64,000 nucleotides of DNA from Utricularia gibba (Eukaryota; Streptophyta; Magnoliopsida; Lamiales; Lentibulariaceae): positions 2,604,001 through 2,668,000 of the forward strand of contig NEEC01000010.1 in assembly GCA_002189035.1 (NCBI GenBank), read 5' to 3'. This document shows positions 39,611 through 52,794 of the stretch, in pieces. A model generated the notes under the pieces. That model saw only the letters and a list, made by a program, of their open reading frames with translations, was not told the origin of the DNA and did not search any database. A program made the translations under genes and the position numbers. The stretch's first letter is position 1; each line of letters begins with the position of its first letter.

Positions 39611-42600
39611 ATGATGCCCAGATCCTTCTGTGGGTTTCTGCTGCTTCATCTTGCTCTAGTGTCGGTGTTTCATCTCGACGGAACTGCGGCTTGGATCAGG
39701 TCTGAAGCCGAAGCTCTGCTCAACTGGAAAAACACTTTAAATTCCTCTGCTTCGCTCACCTCGTGGTCATCCAACAACACTGCCAACCTTTGCCGATGGA
39801 GAGGTATTCGATGCAATGATGGAGGATCTGTGGTTGAATTGGATCTTTCAGGCGCCGGTTTGGTTGGTGAAATTTCCCAATTTAACTTCTCTGCGCTTGG
39901 GAATCTTACTAGCTTGAACATGAGTTCGAATAGCTTTCGTGGGTCGATACCTGCTAGTATTGGAAACCTCACTGGGCTGACGTCGTTGGATTTCAGCATT
40001 AATTTGTTAGCAAGTGCCATCCCTCCGGAAATTGGGAATTTGATCGAGCTTCGGTTTCTCAGTTTCTTCAACAACAATATCGTTGAGGAAATCCCTGTTC
40101 AAGTTGGTAATCTTCAGAATTTGCAGCATCTGGATTTTGGTTCAAATTTCTTGACAACTCCGGATTGGTCTATGATTCCCAGCTTCCCCTTCTTGAACTA
40201 CCTTAGCTTCTACTACAATGAGCTCACACTAGGATTCCCGGGTTTTATAGTAAATTGTCTGAATCTTACACATCTTGATCTATCTCTCAACCGCTTGACA
40301 GGAGAGATTCCTGAGTCATTATTTGTGAACCTTGTACAGCTCCAGTATCTGAACTTGTCGACAAACTTATTTGAAGGGCAGATATCGAGAAATCTTACTA
40401 ATCTGTCGAGGTTGAGAAATCTTGGTATGGCCGCCAACCAGTTGTCTGGTTTGATTGTTGACTCTTTCGGTGAGCTGCCTGATCTTGAGAATCTTGATTT
40501 GCGCAGAAATGCATTTGAAGGAAGTTTTCCAGCTTCTGTAGGTCAACTTAGAAATCTTCAGCGACTAGATCTTACACAAAACAGATTGAATTCCAGTATA
40601 CCATCTGAGTTGGGACTGTGCACCAATCTTCGCTTCCTAGCTTTTGCTGATTGTTTACTTACTGGTACTCTGCCTTTGTCCTTGTCCAACCTGACAGAGT
40701 TAACTGATTTAGGGATATCAGGAAATGATCTTTCAGGAAGCATCTCTCCCTACTTTCTTGGCAACTGGACAAATTTAGTGTCTCTGCAGCTGCAAGGCAA
40801 TAATTTCTCGGGTGAAGTTCCATCAGAAATAGGCCTGCTGACAAGGCTGAACATTCTGTTTTTGTATGACAACGCCTTTTCAGGTTCCATTCCATCAGAA
40901 ATCGGGAATCTACAGGAGTTACGGCAACTCGACCTCTCAAACAATCGCTTTTCAGGGGAGATACCTTCCACGCTAGGGAACCTGCAAAATCTAGAAACAC
41001 TTCAGCTTTTCAGTAACAACCTTACTGGGGAAATCCCACCTGAGATTGGAAGCTTGCTGTCACTCAGAACTCTAATTCTTGATACGAATCAGTTAACTGG
41101 CAGTGTGCCGGAGTCATTGAGTAACCTGACTGAACTCACAACTCTATCGTTTCACACAAACCAACTCAGTGGTGTTCTGCCTCAGGACCTGGGGAGTAGA
41201 AGCCCCGGAATAACATATATTGGCTTTTCCAACAATAGCTTCTCGGGTGAGCTACCTCAAGCATTATGTAATGGTTTTGCTTTAGTGAATTTCACAGTGG
41301 ACTACAACAACTTCTCTGGGCCACTGCCAGATTGCTTCAAGAACTGTTCAAATCTGTTTAGGGTGAGGATGGAAAACAACCAACTCTCAGGAAATATATC
41401 AGAGGCGTTCGGGATTCATCCAGAACTTGTGTTCCTTTCTCTTGGGAGAAACCAATTCACTGGTGAGCTAGCACCCATGTGGGGAGAGTTACAAAATCTG
41501 ACAAATTTGCAGATGGATCACAATAGAATCTCAGGAAATATACCTTCTCAGCTAGGGAACCTTAGTCAACTTCGTGTTCTTGAGCTTCATTCAAATGAAT
41601 TATCAGGTGAACTTCCTCCTGAGCTGGGAAATCTTCATGAGCTGCTCAGACTCAATCTCAGCAATAATCATCTGGTTGGAGAAATCCCTGACGATGTTGG
41701 TCAGTTATCACAAGTCCAGTTTCTGGATTTATCAGCAAATAACTTCACAGGAAGCATTCCAGATGATCTGGCGAACATCAACACATTGATTAGTTTGAAC
41801 TTGAGCCACAACACGATAGTTGGAAGTATCCCCTCCGACTTGAGTAACTTGCGGATGCTTGATCTGAGCAGTAATCTTTTGTCTGGAAGGATACCGCCAA
41901 GCTTGGGAAGCCTCAACTACTTGGAAACACTCAACCTCTCACATAATGACATTGCAGGAAGTATTCCTGACCAGCTATCTGATATACGAAGTTTGAGAAA
42001 CTTTGATTTTTCCTACAACAATCTGTCTGGTCAGATTCCAGATGCCAGCATATTCCTTAATGCACCTCCAAGTGTTTATGCTGGAAACAATGGTTTATGT
42101 GGGGAAATAGAAGGATTGAATCGTTGCACCAGAAGACCTTCAACTCCTAGATCAAGAACCAATTTATCAACTATTCTTCTCGCAGTTCTCTTACCAGTTG
42201 CTTTCCTAATCTTTTTGATAACCTTTATCGTTGTATGCTTTGTTTTTTCGGGGAAAAAGAAGCAAGATGATGAAGAATCCAAAAGCACCAGCTTGCTCGG
42301 AAACTCTGAAAATCTTATTTGGGAAAAAAATGGAAAACTTACTTTTCAGGAGATCAACAAAGCCACTGAAAACTTCAGTGACAAATACTGCATAGGGGAA
42401 GGAGGATTTGGACGTGTTTACATGGCTGAGTTACCGAGTGGTTATACTGTAGCAGTGAAACGCCTCAGCTTATCAGAAAAAGATGAAATACCGAAAGCAA
42501 ATATCAAGAGCTTTGAGAATGAAATCCGAGCTCTAACAGAAGTGCGCCATAGGAACATCATCAAGCTCTACGGGTACTGCACCAGCAGTGGATCAATGTA

Positions 42601-43301
42601 CCTGGTTTATGAGTACTTAGAGAAGGGAAGCTTGGGGAGTGTTCTGTATGATAACATGGAAGCCGTAGAGCTATCCTGGGCTACCAGGATCAGAATCATA
42701 CAGGGTGTGGCTCATGCACTTTCTTATCTACACGAGGACTGCTCCCCACCTATTGTCCACCGTGATATATCCATAAACAACATCTTACTCGAGACGGAGT
42801 ACGAACCCAGAGTCTCTGATTTCGGTACAGCAAAACTGCTCCGACCTGATGCATCACAATTCACTTCAGTGGCTGGCTCCTATGGCTACATGGCACCAGG
42901 TATCCCTTTCCTCCTTGATTTCTCTACTGAAAGGCATTTGATCCCTCTAGACTTCTCACCTGAGAATACACTGGTATGCAGAGCTAGCATTCGCCACGAA
43001 GGTGACAACAAAATGCGATGTCTACAGCTTCGGAGTGGTGGCACTGGAGATTCTGATGGGGAAGCACCCAAGGGAGCTGCTATCTTACATTTCATCAATG
43101 CCCCCATCTTTGATGGGGCACCCAAATGTGGTCATGGAAGACATTGTCGATCCACGGCTGCCGGCTCCCACCGGAAAACTAGCTGAGCAGGTGGGGTTTG
43201 TGATCCGCCTTGCCTTGTCTTGCACAAGGACCACCCCTGAATCACGCCCCAGCATGCGCTTGGTTGCAAAAGAGTTGTCTGCAAACTCTCCGGAGGCATA
43301 G
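39611..43301 (+). CDS. Leucine-rich repeat receptor-like kinase (MIK2-like, LRR-XII-type architecture)
   Basis: Two exons, 39611-42899 and 42982-43301, give about 1202 residues. There is a signal peptide ([16 protein letters not shown]), then the LRR N-cap ([18 protein letters not shown] and [10 protein letters not shown]). Next comes a long run of 24-residue LRRs of the LxxLxLxxNxLSGxIPxxLGNL type ending near residue 810. The transmembrane helix ([22 protein letters not shown]) follows at about residue 855-880. The kinase domain has [28 protein letters not shown] (RD kinase), DFGTAKLL and GSYGYMAPE. All catalytic residues are present, so it should be an active plasma-membrane receptor kinase for development or peptide/damage sensing. 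The only intron falls inside APE, between MAP and E. With that intron unspliced, the first exon reads on to a stop at 43186. It is longer than the 1045-1120 residues of Arabidopsis MIK2-like relatives, implying extra LRRs. Confidence 0.93.
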
Positions 43302-46300
43302 TCTGTAGAAACACCAGTTCTCATGTACTACTCAACATCCTGTTTTCCACTAGCTCGCCCTCTGTTACTACAATCGTAGTGCTTTGTCCATAATATTACA
43401 TGTTTGAGGTCCTAGATTTTTAGAGCAATGAAACAAAATGTTAGAAATATTAGAAAAAACAAATGATGGGCCTTTCTCTTTCCCATTAACTTGAGGAAAC
43501 CAAGAATAAAAGACCCATTTACAATCTTCAAACATTAAAATTCACATATTATTAATTATACTCGACCTCAGTAATAGAAAAAATATATATGATTATATTT
43601 AAATACATAAAATCGATAATAGAAACAATTCTCCAGAATGAAGAAATAAAGGCCTAATTGACGTTTGAACCAAAACGGTAACGGGTACAAATCACTACAG
43701 CTCACCTTGAGGCGGTGGCATCTTTCGGTCAACTGTTAGCATTGAATATGGATTCCATTAGACAGAGAATGAGGACCCTCACCACATACTATTCACTGTA
43801 TTTCTAATCCAATCTTCATAATTTTACATTTTTTAGATGACTTATTGATGATCATATAATATAATCTAATGTAGTTGGTTATAGGAAATTATAAGGTCAT
43901 TTTGTCACCCATGTTGATTTATTTGGGCAATGTTAATGTTGCATAGTTGCCCATTGTGAGTGCCCAAATGGTCAAAAGAGCAAATCGGGGTACTTTTCCT
44001 AGCTTTTATTATCCTTGTCCATATGCCCAGAGGGTGGAAAGTGTTTGGACACAGCTGCATCGGTACCCAAATGTCCACCCCCATGTATTAAAGAAAAAAA
44101 GATGGATGACTTTAATACATGACACCCAATTTCGAAAGAGTAGTACTCGCAATCATTTACAATATTATAAACAGTGAACCGGTTCAACACAAACAAACAA
44201 AAATTTAAAAAAAGAAGATGCGATGTGCACATCGAGGGAGTTGTCGGAACAGCTATCTGGCTCGAGCTGTGACCAACTCCAGTCCATAGACTCGAGTACA
44301 ACGAAAAGCACTCGTGAAACGTCACTATTGCCTATGTTGGCATTCAGCATGCACGACAATTTGTCTTGGAATAGGATCACAATTTAGCAATGTCTTAAGT
44401 GACGCGACATTGCAACACATCATCATCACCATCTTGATCCTAATTTCTCTAATTTCCAACCGATTATTTACAAAAATAGTCACAATTATATTCTTTTATT
44501 ATAGACTTAGAGCGTGTTTGATAGAAACTATAAAAAGGTATAATTAAACAAAAAAAGAAAAAGATGATATTTAATAGTTGAGATAAATTATATTCAAGAT
44601 AATTTATCTCATAAATATAAAATAAAATAATAGAAAATAAGAGATATGTATAAAATTATATTATCATATATTTATTCTTTTTATTCTTCTTCTTATTTCT
44701 AATATAATTAAATGAGATGATCATTTTCCTCACACAATATGTGACGTATGATCAAAATTTTAATAGAGTTATAATTTCGAATTGAACTTATGATTGTAAA
44801 ATACTAATTCATGAATTTAAAAATTAAAATGTTTAATTTTTTATTATCCACGTAGCCAACTCTAGGGGTGAGTAGTGGGGCCCAAGTCTAGTACTTGATG
44901 AGGTAAATAAATCACTGGAGAATGATGATGCTCCATGCCTATTGTGTAGTGGTAACATGAAGAGGTTAAGGATGGGATGAGGGTAGGCAAATTATGAATG
45001 GATGGGGGACTTAATTGCAAAATCTTAAAAAGTAAAGGGACTTTCTTTGTAAAATAAATCGCTTTCCCTGGGTTTAGTGGATGTTAATGATATGTTTCGG
45101 GATTCTAATTTTGCGGCCCATAACGGTAACTACTTATTTAATGAAATTGGAATAAAAAATTGTGATATTGATCGTCTCCGCCGGAGCCGGTGCCCACCTG
45201 GCAAACATCTCCGCCGCGTTCTGTCATCCTGCTCTGCTGTAGGAGTCCGGGGAATCCTTTCTTTCATTCTTTGCTTTTTGTTTGATAAAATCTTTCTTTA
45301 TACTCTTGTGCGCTGCTGTCTGAATCCGGCTGCAGTTTGTAAGGAGGTGGCGTTTGGAAGCCAGTTTTCGTGTAATTTTGGCGAAAATGGTTTCCGATGC
45401 TGTTTCTGCAATCTGATCTCCAGTTTTGAAGGTAGAAGATGGAAGAATCGAAGCTCTAACTCTTCTGTAGCTCGTCGATTGCAGTTTTTTTTTTCTTAAT
45501 GATTTCTGAGTAAAGCTGGTTAGTTTTTTGTCTTTTTATTCGTGTCTTGAATTCATGGCGCTTATTTTGCGCACTTTTCAGTGTCCAGTGGGGGATCTGC
45601 ATTTTCTTTCTGATCGACTGTTCATGAAGCTTTTTGTCTGTTTTGAATAAAGTCCTCTCTCTTTTTGCTTCGACTCTAGATTCTTATCATTTTTTTTTTG
45701 TGATGCATATTTTGTTGACTGCGTCTTCCATTCTATATTCTCTCGCTGTTCAGTGTTCTGATTCATCTGAAGTGTAAACGTACATCGTCTTCAGGACCAG
45801 TATCTGTTTCCTTTTATCGGTGGTTGGAAGGAGGTTGACTCTGTAAATAACATGAGGATGATCTTTTTTTTTTTTCTGAATTGTGATTGAGGCGGGCCTA
45901 AATCCGTTTAATCCTACTTTTTCTACTCCCTTGTATGTTTACATTAGCGCTTTTAAAATTCAGAACTACAAGCAAAGACTCAGTCACAAGCCCTTATATC
46001 TTGTTGATGGATGAGAGCTCCATGGCGATTTGATTTTACTCAGTCTTTATGATTGTTTGTGGCCCTTTGTCTTGTAGCTCGTTGATGTGAAGTTCCGTGG
46101 GATGCTGTTCTAGTTTTCTATCTCTAGGCTACGTACAAAAAGAAGTGTTTTCTCTTTCATTTCTTCTGATGATGGCCAGCCAATGTTGTCTCCATTTTTC
46201 CCATGGGCTTATTCGTTCTCTTCCTTTTTCTTTTACTTTCAGGATATCGTTTTGAATTCTCCTCATATTGGCTCCCAAGGCATCAAATGTGTTATCTCTC

Positions 46301-46483
46301 GGTTACTTGCACCATTGGAGTATTTCAATCCATGGTTTAATGATCTTGGAAAACATTTGAGATCTACTGGTCTTGCAAAGAAGTCAAGTTGTTGGATTTT
46401 TTTTCCTTTGCTTCCTTTTATATCCTGGCTTTCCCGGAGGCTTTTTTTTCTGTATGTATCCTAATTCATGGATATAAACTGAG
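43302..46483. other. Intergenic region and long 5' leader of TRM gene
   Basis: AT-rich from 43302 to about 45050. From about 45060 the sequence becomes less AT-rich and T-rich-pyrimidine-biased, like a plant leader with introns, running up to the TRM start at 46484. Open frames at 45077-45499 and 46183-46464 have no recognisable domains. A dispersed repeat copy lies at 44717-44755. Confidence 0.5.
44717..44755. repeat. Dispersed 39-bp repeat, copy A
   Basis: It matches 61593-61631 at 34 of 39 positions by eye. Both ends carry ATGATCA-type palindromes (ATGATCAT at the left, ATGATCAA at the right). It may be a fragment of a small non-autonomous element. Confidence 0.55.
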
Positions 46484-49400
46484 ATGGAGGACACTCAGAG
46501 TTGCAAGTTTGACAATAAAGCTCATCCCTGGTGCTTGGGAAGAATTCCGTACCTTTTTGAGACTAATGTGGGGGCCTCTCAGCAATGTAATGGTATTAAC
46601 TTCTAAGCTGAAAATTCCACTGTGTGCTCGTTTCCTGTTGACTGATGTTGGATACAGACTGCTTTATAGACTATAAGAGGTGCAAATTATTTTTTTGAAG
46701 TGCTTGATTGGTTACCGATCCCTTTGCTTTCGGGGCTTTTTATCTCCATGAATTGTAAATCGTGTTTGCACAAGGGCTGCCTTCCTCCTCTATCATGGTT
46801 TCTGTCACCACATGTTGCTTGACATAGAGTCATAACTCGTGAATAACAATCTAACTGTTGAATCCACAGGTTCACCTGTATCAAGGAGTAGATCAGATAT
46901 ATCAAACATGAATCCACATGTTAACCATATGGAAGATAAACTGGTAAAGTTTCAAAACTGTGTATGCAAAGGCTTGTGCTTTCAATTCGAATAATCTCAT
47001 GAACTGTTGTTTCCTCCGGTCTTCTATAAATGGTGCAGATGGTTTCTGAGTGCAAGAGAACTATACCAGAACATAAAGCTAATGGAACTCCCATGAAGAG
47101 GCTTATTGCACAGGAGATGACGAAAGAAGTAAATTCGGGTAACAGTTCACCTAATTTAATTGCAAGGTTGATGGGCCTTGATAGCCTTCCACATCAACAA
47201 CATGGCTCAGCGAATCAAAGAAACCTGATGGGCCACCATAGATGCCATTCCGAAATATCCATTTGTAGCTGGGAACAACAGAATGCCACCCTGGACTATT
47301 TAGACCATCATCAGGGCACAGATGTTCGTGAAGTATGGAGTAAGTCTACGAAACCCAACCACAAGGACAGGCATGGAGAACCCACTAAGCATCGGCAGGC
47401 TGCTTTTATCCGTCAAAAGCTCATTGATGGAAGCAGAATGTCATCGGAGGAGAAGCTTCGACAGTCTAAGCAGTTCCAAGATGCTTTGGAAGTTTTGAAT
47501 TCCAACAAGGAATTATTTGTGAAGTGTTTGGAGGAACCAAAGGCAAAGTTATCTCAATACAATCTGCAGTTGATACCTCCTCCTTTAGAGACAAGGCATG
47601 TGACTGTTCTAAGGCCTTCAAAGTATGCAGAAAAAAATTCTACCAAGGTCGGGGGTGCCCATGGTAAACAAGTTAGCAAGGATGGTTTTGTCCAGGTCAA
47701 ATGCTTTGAAAAACGAGGATCTGCTCCTTCAGATTGGAAGAATTATGAAGATCCACCTCAACCGACCCGAATAGTAGTTCTAAAACCAGGCAGTGGAAAA
47801 GCATGTGGAGATTCTTGCCCTGAATCTGAATGTTCAACGATGCACGATGATGACCTTTCAAGGAGTGCTGGAGATATTGATAGCTTAAAATCTAAGGCAT
47901 TTGCAAATGCAGTTGCTGAGAAAATTGATCAGGAGCTTGGTAGACATCATAGAGATGAGATATCGACAGCTTCAGCATTCTCCAATGGGTATGTGGCCGA
48001 TGATAGTTCATTTAATAAATCAGATACTGAGTTTCCAGCTGGTAATCTCAGCGATGCTGAAATCACTTCACTGGCATCAAGGCATGGAAGTCCATCCTCG
48101 TCCTCTTATAATAGGTTATCTCATTCGCCACAGCCATCTGTTTATATAGAAGCGAAAAAACGTCTGTCCGAAAGATGGTCCAAGATGGAATGTAATGAAA
48201 TATTTCGAGAACAAAAGTGGGTTCAGAAGAGTTCCAGTACACTAGGTGAAATGCTTGCCCTCTCTGAGACAAAGAAGACGCCATCATCTGCTGAATCAAT
48301 GGATTTGAAGTCGCTCTTTATGAGTGAATCCAAACTGGATGAGCATGTGGGTTGTTCATCATTTGATCTTGCTACATCCAAATCCACTCCAGTACATTCT
48401 GCCTCATGCATAACAAAGTTGACAACTGATACTCATGGTTCAGATGGGGAAATACCGACTTCTACTGATGAGTCAAGAACATTAGGTGGTGGTATATCAT
48501 CGTTCCGTGGGAAGGTGTCAAGTTTATTTTTCTCTAGGAACAGAACATCTAATAAGGATGAAGCTAGAAGTTGCGTTGGACATGAGCGAGACAATGCAGG
48601 GACTGCTACTTTTCTCGGGGCAGATCCAAGTCCAAACACAAAATCTTTTGAGGTAATTTCTTCCGCCAGTTATTTATCTTTTTTTTTTAGCAAATTCAGA
48701 TATCACATTTGTGTTACTCTTTGAACTTTTTCATAACATAGGGCTATATGCATGTTTTGGCTTTTTTATGAAGTAACTAACCTTTGTGTTTTCCAGATTG
48801 ACATATCGAACCGAAGATCTACGGCACCTGCAAGTCCTGCTAAAAATCAGCACTCTCAAAGTCTAGTTTCTACATCAGACACGGTTCTTGAAAAGAACGA
48901 GCAGGCAACAAGGATTCCTGGTTATCTCAGGCTGGAACGACGAGGTATTCTTCGCCACAAATGTTTTCGTTCACTTCATTCAGGGGTAACCAATACTTAT
49001 ATCTAGCAAATGGTTTCAGGATCTGATCTGCCTCCAAGCACCATCAGCTCAACCTTAATCGAAAAATCACCTCCTATAGGGTCCATTTCCTCCACCTCAT
49101 CATATAACGATTCGCGTACAGAGAAAGCATCAACATGTCCAATAAGGCGCTCCTTAAGTTCCTCAGGGAAGGAAGAACCAAAGGAGGAATGGTCTCTCTA
49201 TCTGAATACCTTGTTATCTGCTGCTGGCCTTCAAGGAAAAGTTCAATCAAGCTTGGTTTTCTCCGAGTGGCACTCCCCTGAAAGTCCCCTAGATCCATCA
49301 CTAAGAGAGAAATACATGAACCTAGACGAGAAGAGAACACTGCATGAAGCAAAGCGAAGGCAGAAAAGGTCAATGCAGAAGCTCGTATTCGACTGTGTCA

Positions 49401-49714
49401 ATGAAGCACTATTGGAAACATCAGGCTATATCCATGGAAACACTGCTTCTTGCACTGATCCTATGAAAAGAGTGGTGCATCCAGAACACTCCAAGGACGC
49501 ATTCATATGGTGGAACTCACTGTTCGACTACGAGACTGGGTGCAGTTGGGATGGTTTCAGGGGTGACATCTTCAGCATGGTCGAAAAGGAGGTGGTAGGC
49601 AAAGCATGGAGCGATAACCTGAGCCTGGAAATGGATCTCATAGGAATGAAAATCGGAGGCAAGGTGATGGAGGATCTGGTGGAGGAGACCTTGTTAGAGT
49701 TGGCGGGTAAATAA
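46484..49714 (+). CDS. TRM/VARLMGL-DUF4378 protein (TON1-recruiting-motif superfamily)
   Basis: Five exons: 46484-46592, 46870-46943, 47039-48652, 48797-48944 and 49020-49714, giving 879 residues. The short first exon contains CLGRIPYLFET, recalling the CLGRMVNLFDL block at the start of relatives such as Arabidopsis At4g28760. Joining it gives the conserved NGSPVSRSRSDIS. Exon 3 carries PMKRLIAQEM and the LIARLMGLDSLP (VARLMGL) motif, then KLRQSKQFQDALEVLNSNKE and IPPPLETRHVTVLRPSK. The C-terminal DUF4378 domain runs from EWSLYLNTLLSAAGL to LVEETLLELAG. TRM proteins link TON1 and PP2A to cortical microtubules and affect cell shape and division plane. An in-frame stop (46475-46477) precedes the ATG. 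The large middle part is Ser-rich and probably disordered. Confidence 0.9.
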
Positions 49715-51820
49715 ACTGTCCACCGTTTACATTTTTTTATCATTTCGTGGAAAATAAAAAAAATCATAATTTTTTTAATAATTTTCTAAATTCATTCTGA
49801 TTAAAAATATTAATGTTCCACGTGTTGTAATCTGACAACTTTGTAATTTGTTTATTTGGGTTCATTTGGATGGTATGCTGCTATCAGTTTGGGCTGAAGC
49901 CCAACGATCCAGGGGATCATTGTTATTGGTTCAGGTTGAAGCCCAATAATATGGCCCAATAGGAAGCACATTAATCACTTTCTTATAGAGGTATTTAAAA
50001 GGATAAATTTAATAACTAGAATTTAGTTTATAGTATTAGAACATGTTTGCTTAGGGGCCATCATTTGTAACTATCATATACTATAGGTTCATTTTACTTT
50101 TTCCTTATAAAAGATATAAATAAAAGATTAATATGTTTAATACAAGAATATATATGTAAATTCTTAAAAATAATATTTTCCAATAAAAAAAGTTATAAAA
50201 AGATGTTAATTCATATCTCATCACATAAATCAATCAGTTCTTGGGATAATCGGTTTTCACGAAAAATTTCCAAAACTAAACCAATTAGTTCGATTAATTG
50301 GTTGACGATTTTCGTCGTATAATAATATTTTTCAACATCCAAAATTGATGAAACTCATGACTGATGATCAAAATCCTAGTAATCCATCTGGTGAGTACCG
50401 AGGTTTACTTAGATTGATGATCATATTCGTTTTGGAAGGACGTTTGCTTGATTATACCGCCTGGAATTATTGCGGTGATCATTAACTGAAAAGCGGACTG
50501 CACTTTTGCAAATGAAGTGAGTGTGCAAATGTTGATGCAATCCTTTCAATCCTCCATCCACTTTTGACTTATGTGAATAAAGAAACCCATTTATGAGGAG
50601 TAGGACTGAACCCCTTTCAGCAGACAACTTCTGTACCCCATGTACTATTTCCTACCCTTGCTGTTGAATGAGCAGTGGATTTTAATCGGAATGAGCAGTG
50701 ACAGATCCTTCTGCTTCCATATAGTTGCGTGTGTTGACATTTCGGGTCGGATTCGAGAGCGGGTTAAGGGGATGCAGGTGGATGCCCTGTGGTGTGCATG
50801 AATCATAACTTGCCGCGGAAACTAGTGGAGTGGAATCCATGCTCAGTGGCCCGGCTGGCAGACACCTAACAATGGCAGCAGCATTTGCTGCTTACAAAAC
50901 TTTGTCTCTATTATTTGGTATTTAATGCAGGTTGTTTTCAGGTGAGCAGATCCAACCCCTTCTCTTCTTCATGCCTTGGATCAACTCAGGTTTCTAGAAT
51001 AAACAATAATTCCGGACCAGAATTCTTGATTATATTAAGGAGAGACGACCCAATGAATCCATTTGTTTTGGAAGGTAGAGGAAGGAGCCACTTGTATCGC
51101 AAACCTAACTCTCCCACACACCACACACCACTCTGTGGAAGTCTTCTTGATTCCCAATATTAAAACAAATAATTTTACACTAAAATTCAAAAGTGAAATA
51201 ATTAATATATGTGAAATTATAAATCACTAGTAACTGATTAGATCTAATATTTTTTAATATAATCTATCCATAATAGTATGAGATTGAATGAGAAGAGTTT
51301 TTGATAGCTAAAACACAATTCCAACAAGTAAAATCTTGTTTAATAAGTCAAGACATGTCTAATAAACTCAGAACATATATTTGGTATGTATATGGAATAT
51401 ATATGTCTAATATTTTTTTCTTCAGGTTTTTTTATGACTAAAGTTTGTGTTTGTGTATACTGTAATCACAAATACATATCTACACGCGCACAACATCCCA
51501 ACAGTTCCCTACTTCATTAAAAGATGAGTAACTGTAACGTATCAAATGCGGCCACAACAGCCCATTTCCGATGGGTTTTTACCTGGATTCAGTGTAACAG
51601 AGATTTAACAGAAGGAAACTCTGTGTTCTTGTTGGCCTGTGGACCCGGACACACGTACTCTTCTTAAATAGCCTGAAAAACTGGATGCTCGGGGCCATCG
51701 CTAGATCACGTATTTACTCACAAATAATAAATTGCAAGAGGATGGACAATGTTTTCTCTGCAAGAAGAAGATGTTGTCGGGTTGACGTTGTCAGAAAACC
51801 CTAACTTTATTGCCCTCGTA

Positions 51821-51985
51821 TTAAACATATTCCAAGTTGCAAGCAAGCGAGCTCTCAAACTCTGATTCGTCCATGATCATTACCACCTCCCCAGAGATCA
51901 TTGGCTTGAGTTGAGGACCAGTTCTGCTGGCTTGCCCTAAAAGTAAAACTCTGCTCTGGGACAAGATTCCATTCCAGGACAGCAT
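51821..51985 (-). CDS. Possible small ORF of unknown function
   Basis: A 54-codon frame starts at ATG 51985 and ends TAA 51821. It is moderately GC-rich compared with its AT-rich surroundings. The sequence begins MLSWNGILSQSR, has a short hydrophobic stretch and ends with an acidic segment (MDESEFESSL). A plausible splice acceptor (CATCAG) lies just upstream of the in-frame codons preceding the ATG, so it could be the last exon of a longer gene. I recognise no family and it may be non-coding. Confidence 0.2.
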   Translation of the reverse strand: MLSWNGILSQSRVLLLGQASRTGPQLKPMISGEVVMIMDESEFESSLACNLEYV

Positions 51986-52586
51986 TGGTTGAAAGCAGCA
52001 ATCCTGATGAGGAGAGATCAGTCATTCATTAAGTGGGAGTTGTTAGCTTGGCTTCATCTCTTTGCTTTCGTGTGTGTGGGATTCTTAATCAGGACTAGGC
52101 ATTCAATGAAATGACATAATGAGGACCTAACCAGGCTTGGGAGTTAGGTAGGTCTGCACCTAAATCTTTGTCCCAAAGGAAACAAAAAGGTGATTGTAGG
52201 CCTACATGGCATGACACCCAATAGACTTCATACTTTCCCTTCTACATTCACCATCCACACCACTCCACAGGTTTGCTTGTGATAAGTATAGTGAACCATT
52301 CCATCCCATAATAATCTAAAGATTGTGTCTTGAACACCAAAAACACTATAAAAATAGTTTTGTAATCAAATACAAGTGAATTCTAATCTAAAAAGAATAT
52401 AAATTTAGAATTATTTATTATTTTTTCAAACACTATGCTTCTATTTTAATAGAATTTATTCTTGAAAATAAATTTAAATGAATAGAAACCAAGGAAACCC
52501 TAAAAAGTTTTCCAGCTCAACTAGCAAAGCAATTATGTCCAAAATCACAACCGCAAACCCTATATGTTGCCACATGGTTCATAAAC

Positions 52587-52611
52587 CCTAACATTATGTC
52601 ATAATGTTAGG
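52587..52611. repeat. Perfect 12-bp inverted repeat with 1-base spacer
   Basis: CCTAACATTATG at 52587-52598 is mirrored exactly by CATAATGTTAGG at 52600-52611. Confidence 0.85.
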
Positions 52612-52773
52612 ATCAAGCTCCATATTAGATGCATTTTCATGTTTTATCAATTAAAATTGTGAAACTACCTCACTAACAAGGAGTAAGTGGCATCTCAATG
52701 ATGGTACATTCAGGATATCTCGTCACTGATTGATATTATTATATTAAAAATTTAATTTTTTTAATGATATCAA

Positions 52774-52794
52774 AATAATAATAATAATAATAAT
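52774..52794. repeat. AAT microsatellite
   Basis: About seven consecutive AAT/ATA units in AT-rich DNA. Confidence 0.85.

Noticed and set aside
44508-44720. Possible MITE beginning near TAGAGCGTGTTTGATAG
   Set aside because: No matching inverted terminal repeat or target-site duplication could be found on the right side.
45077-45499. 140-codon plus-strand frame upstream of the TRM gene
   Set aside because: No recognisable domain; lies in a probable leader region and crosses likely splice signals.
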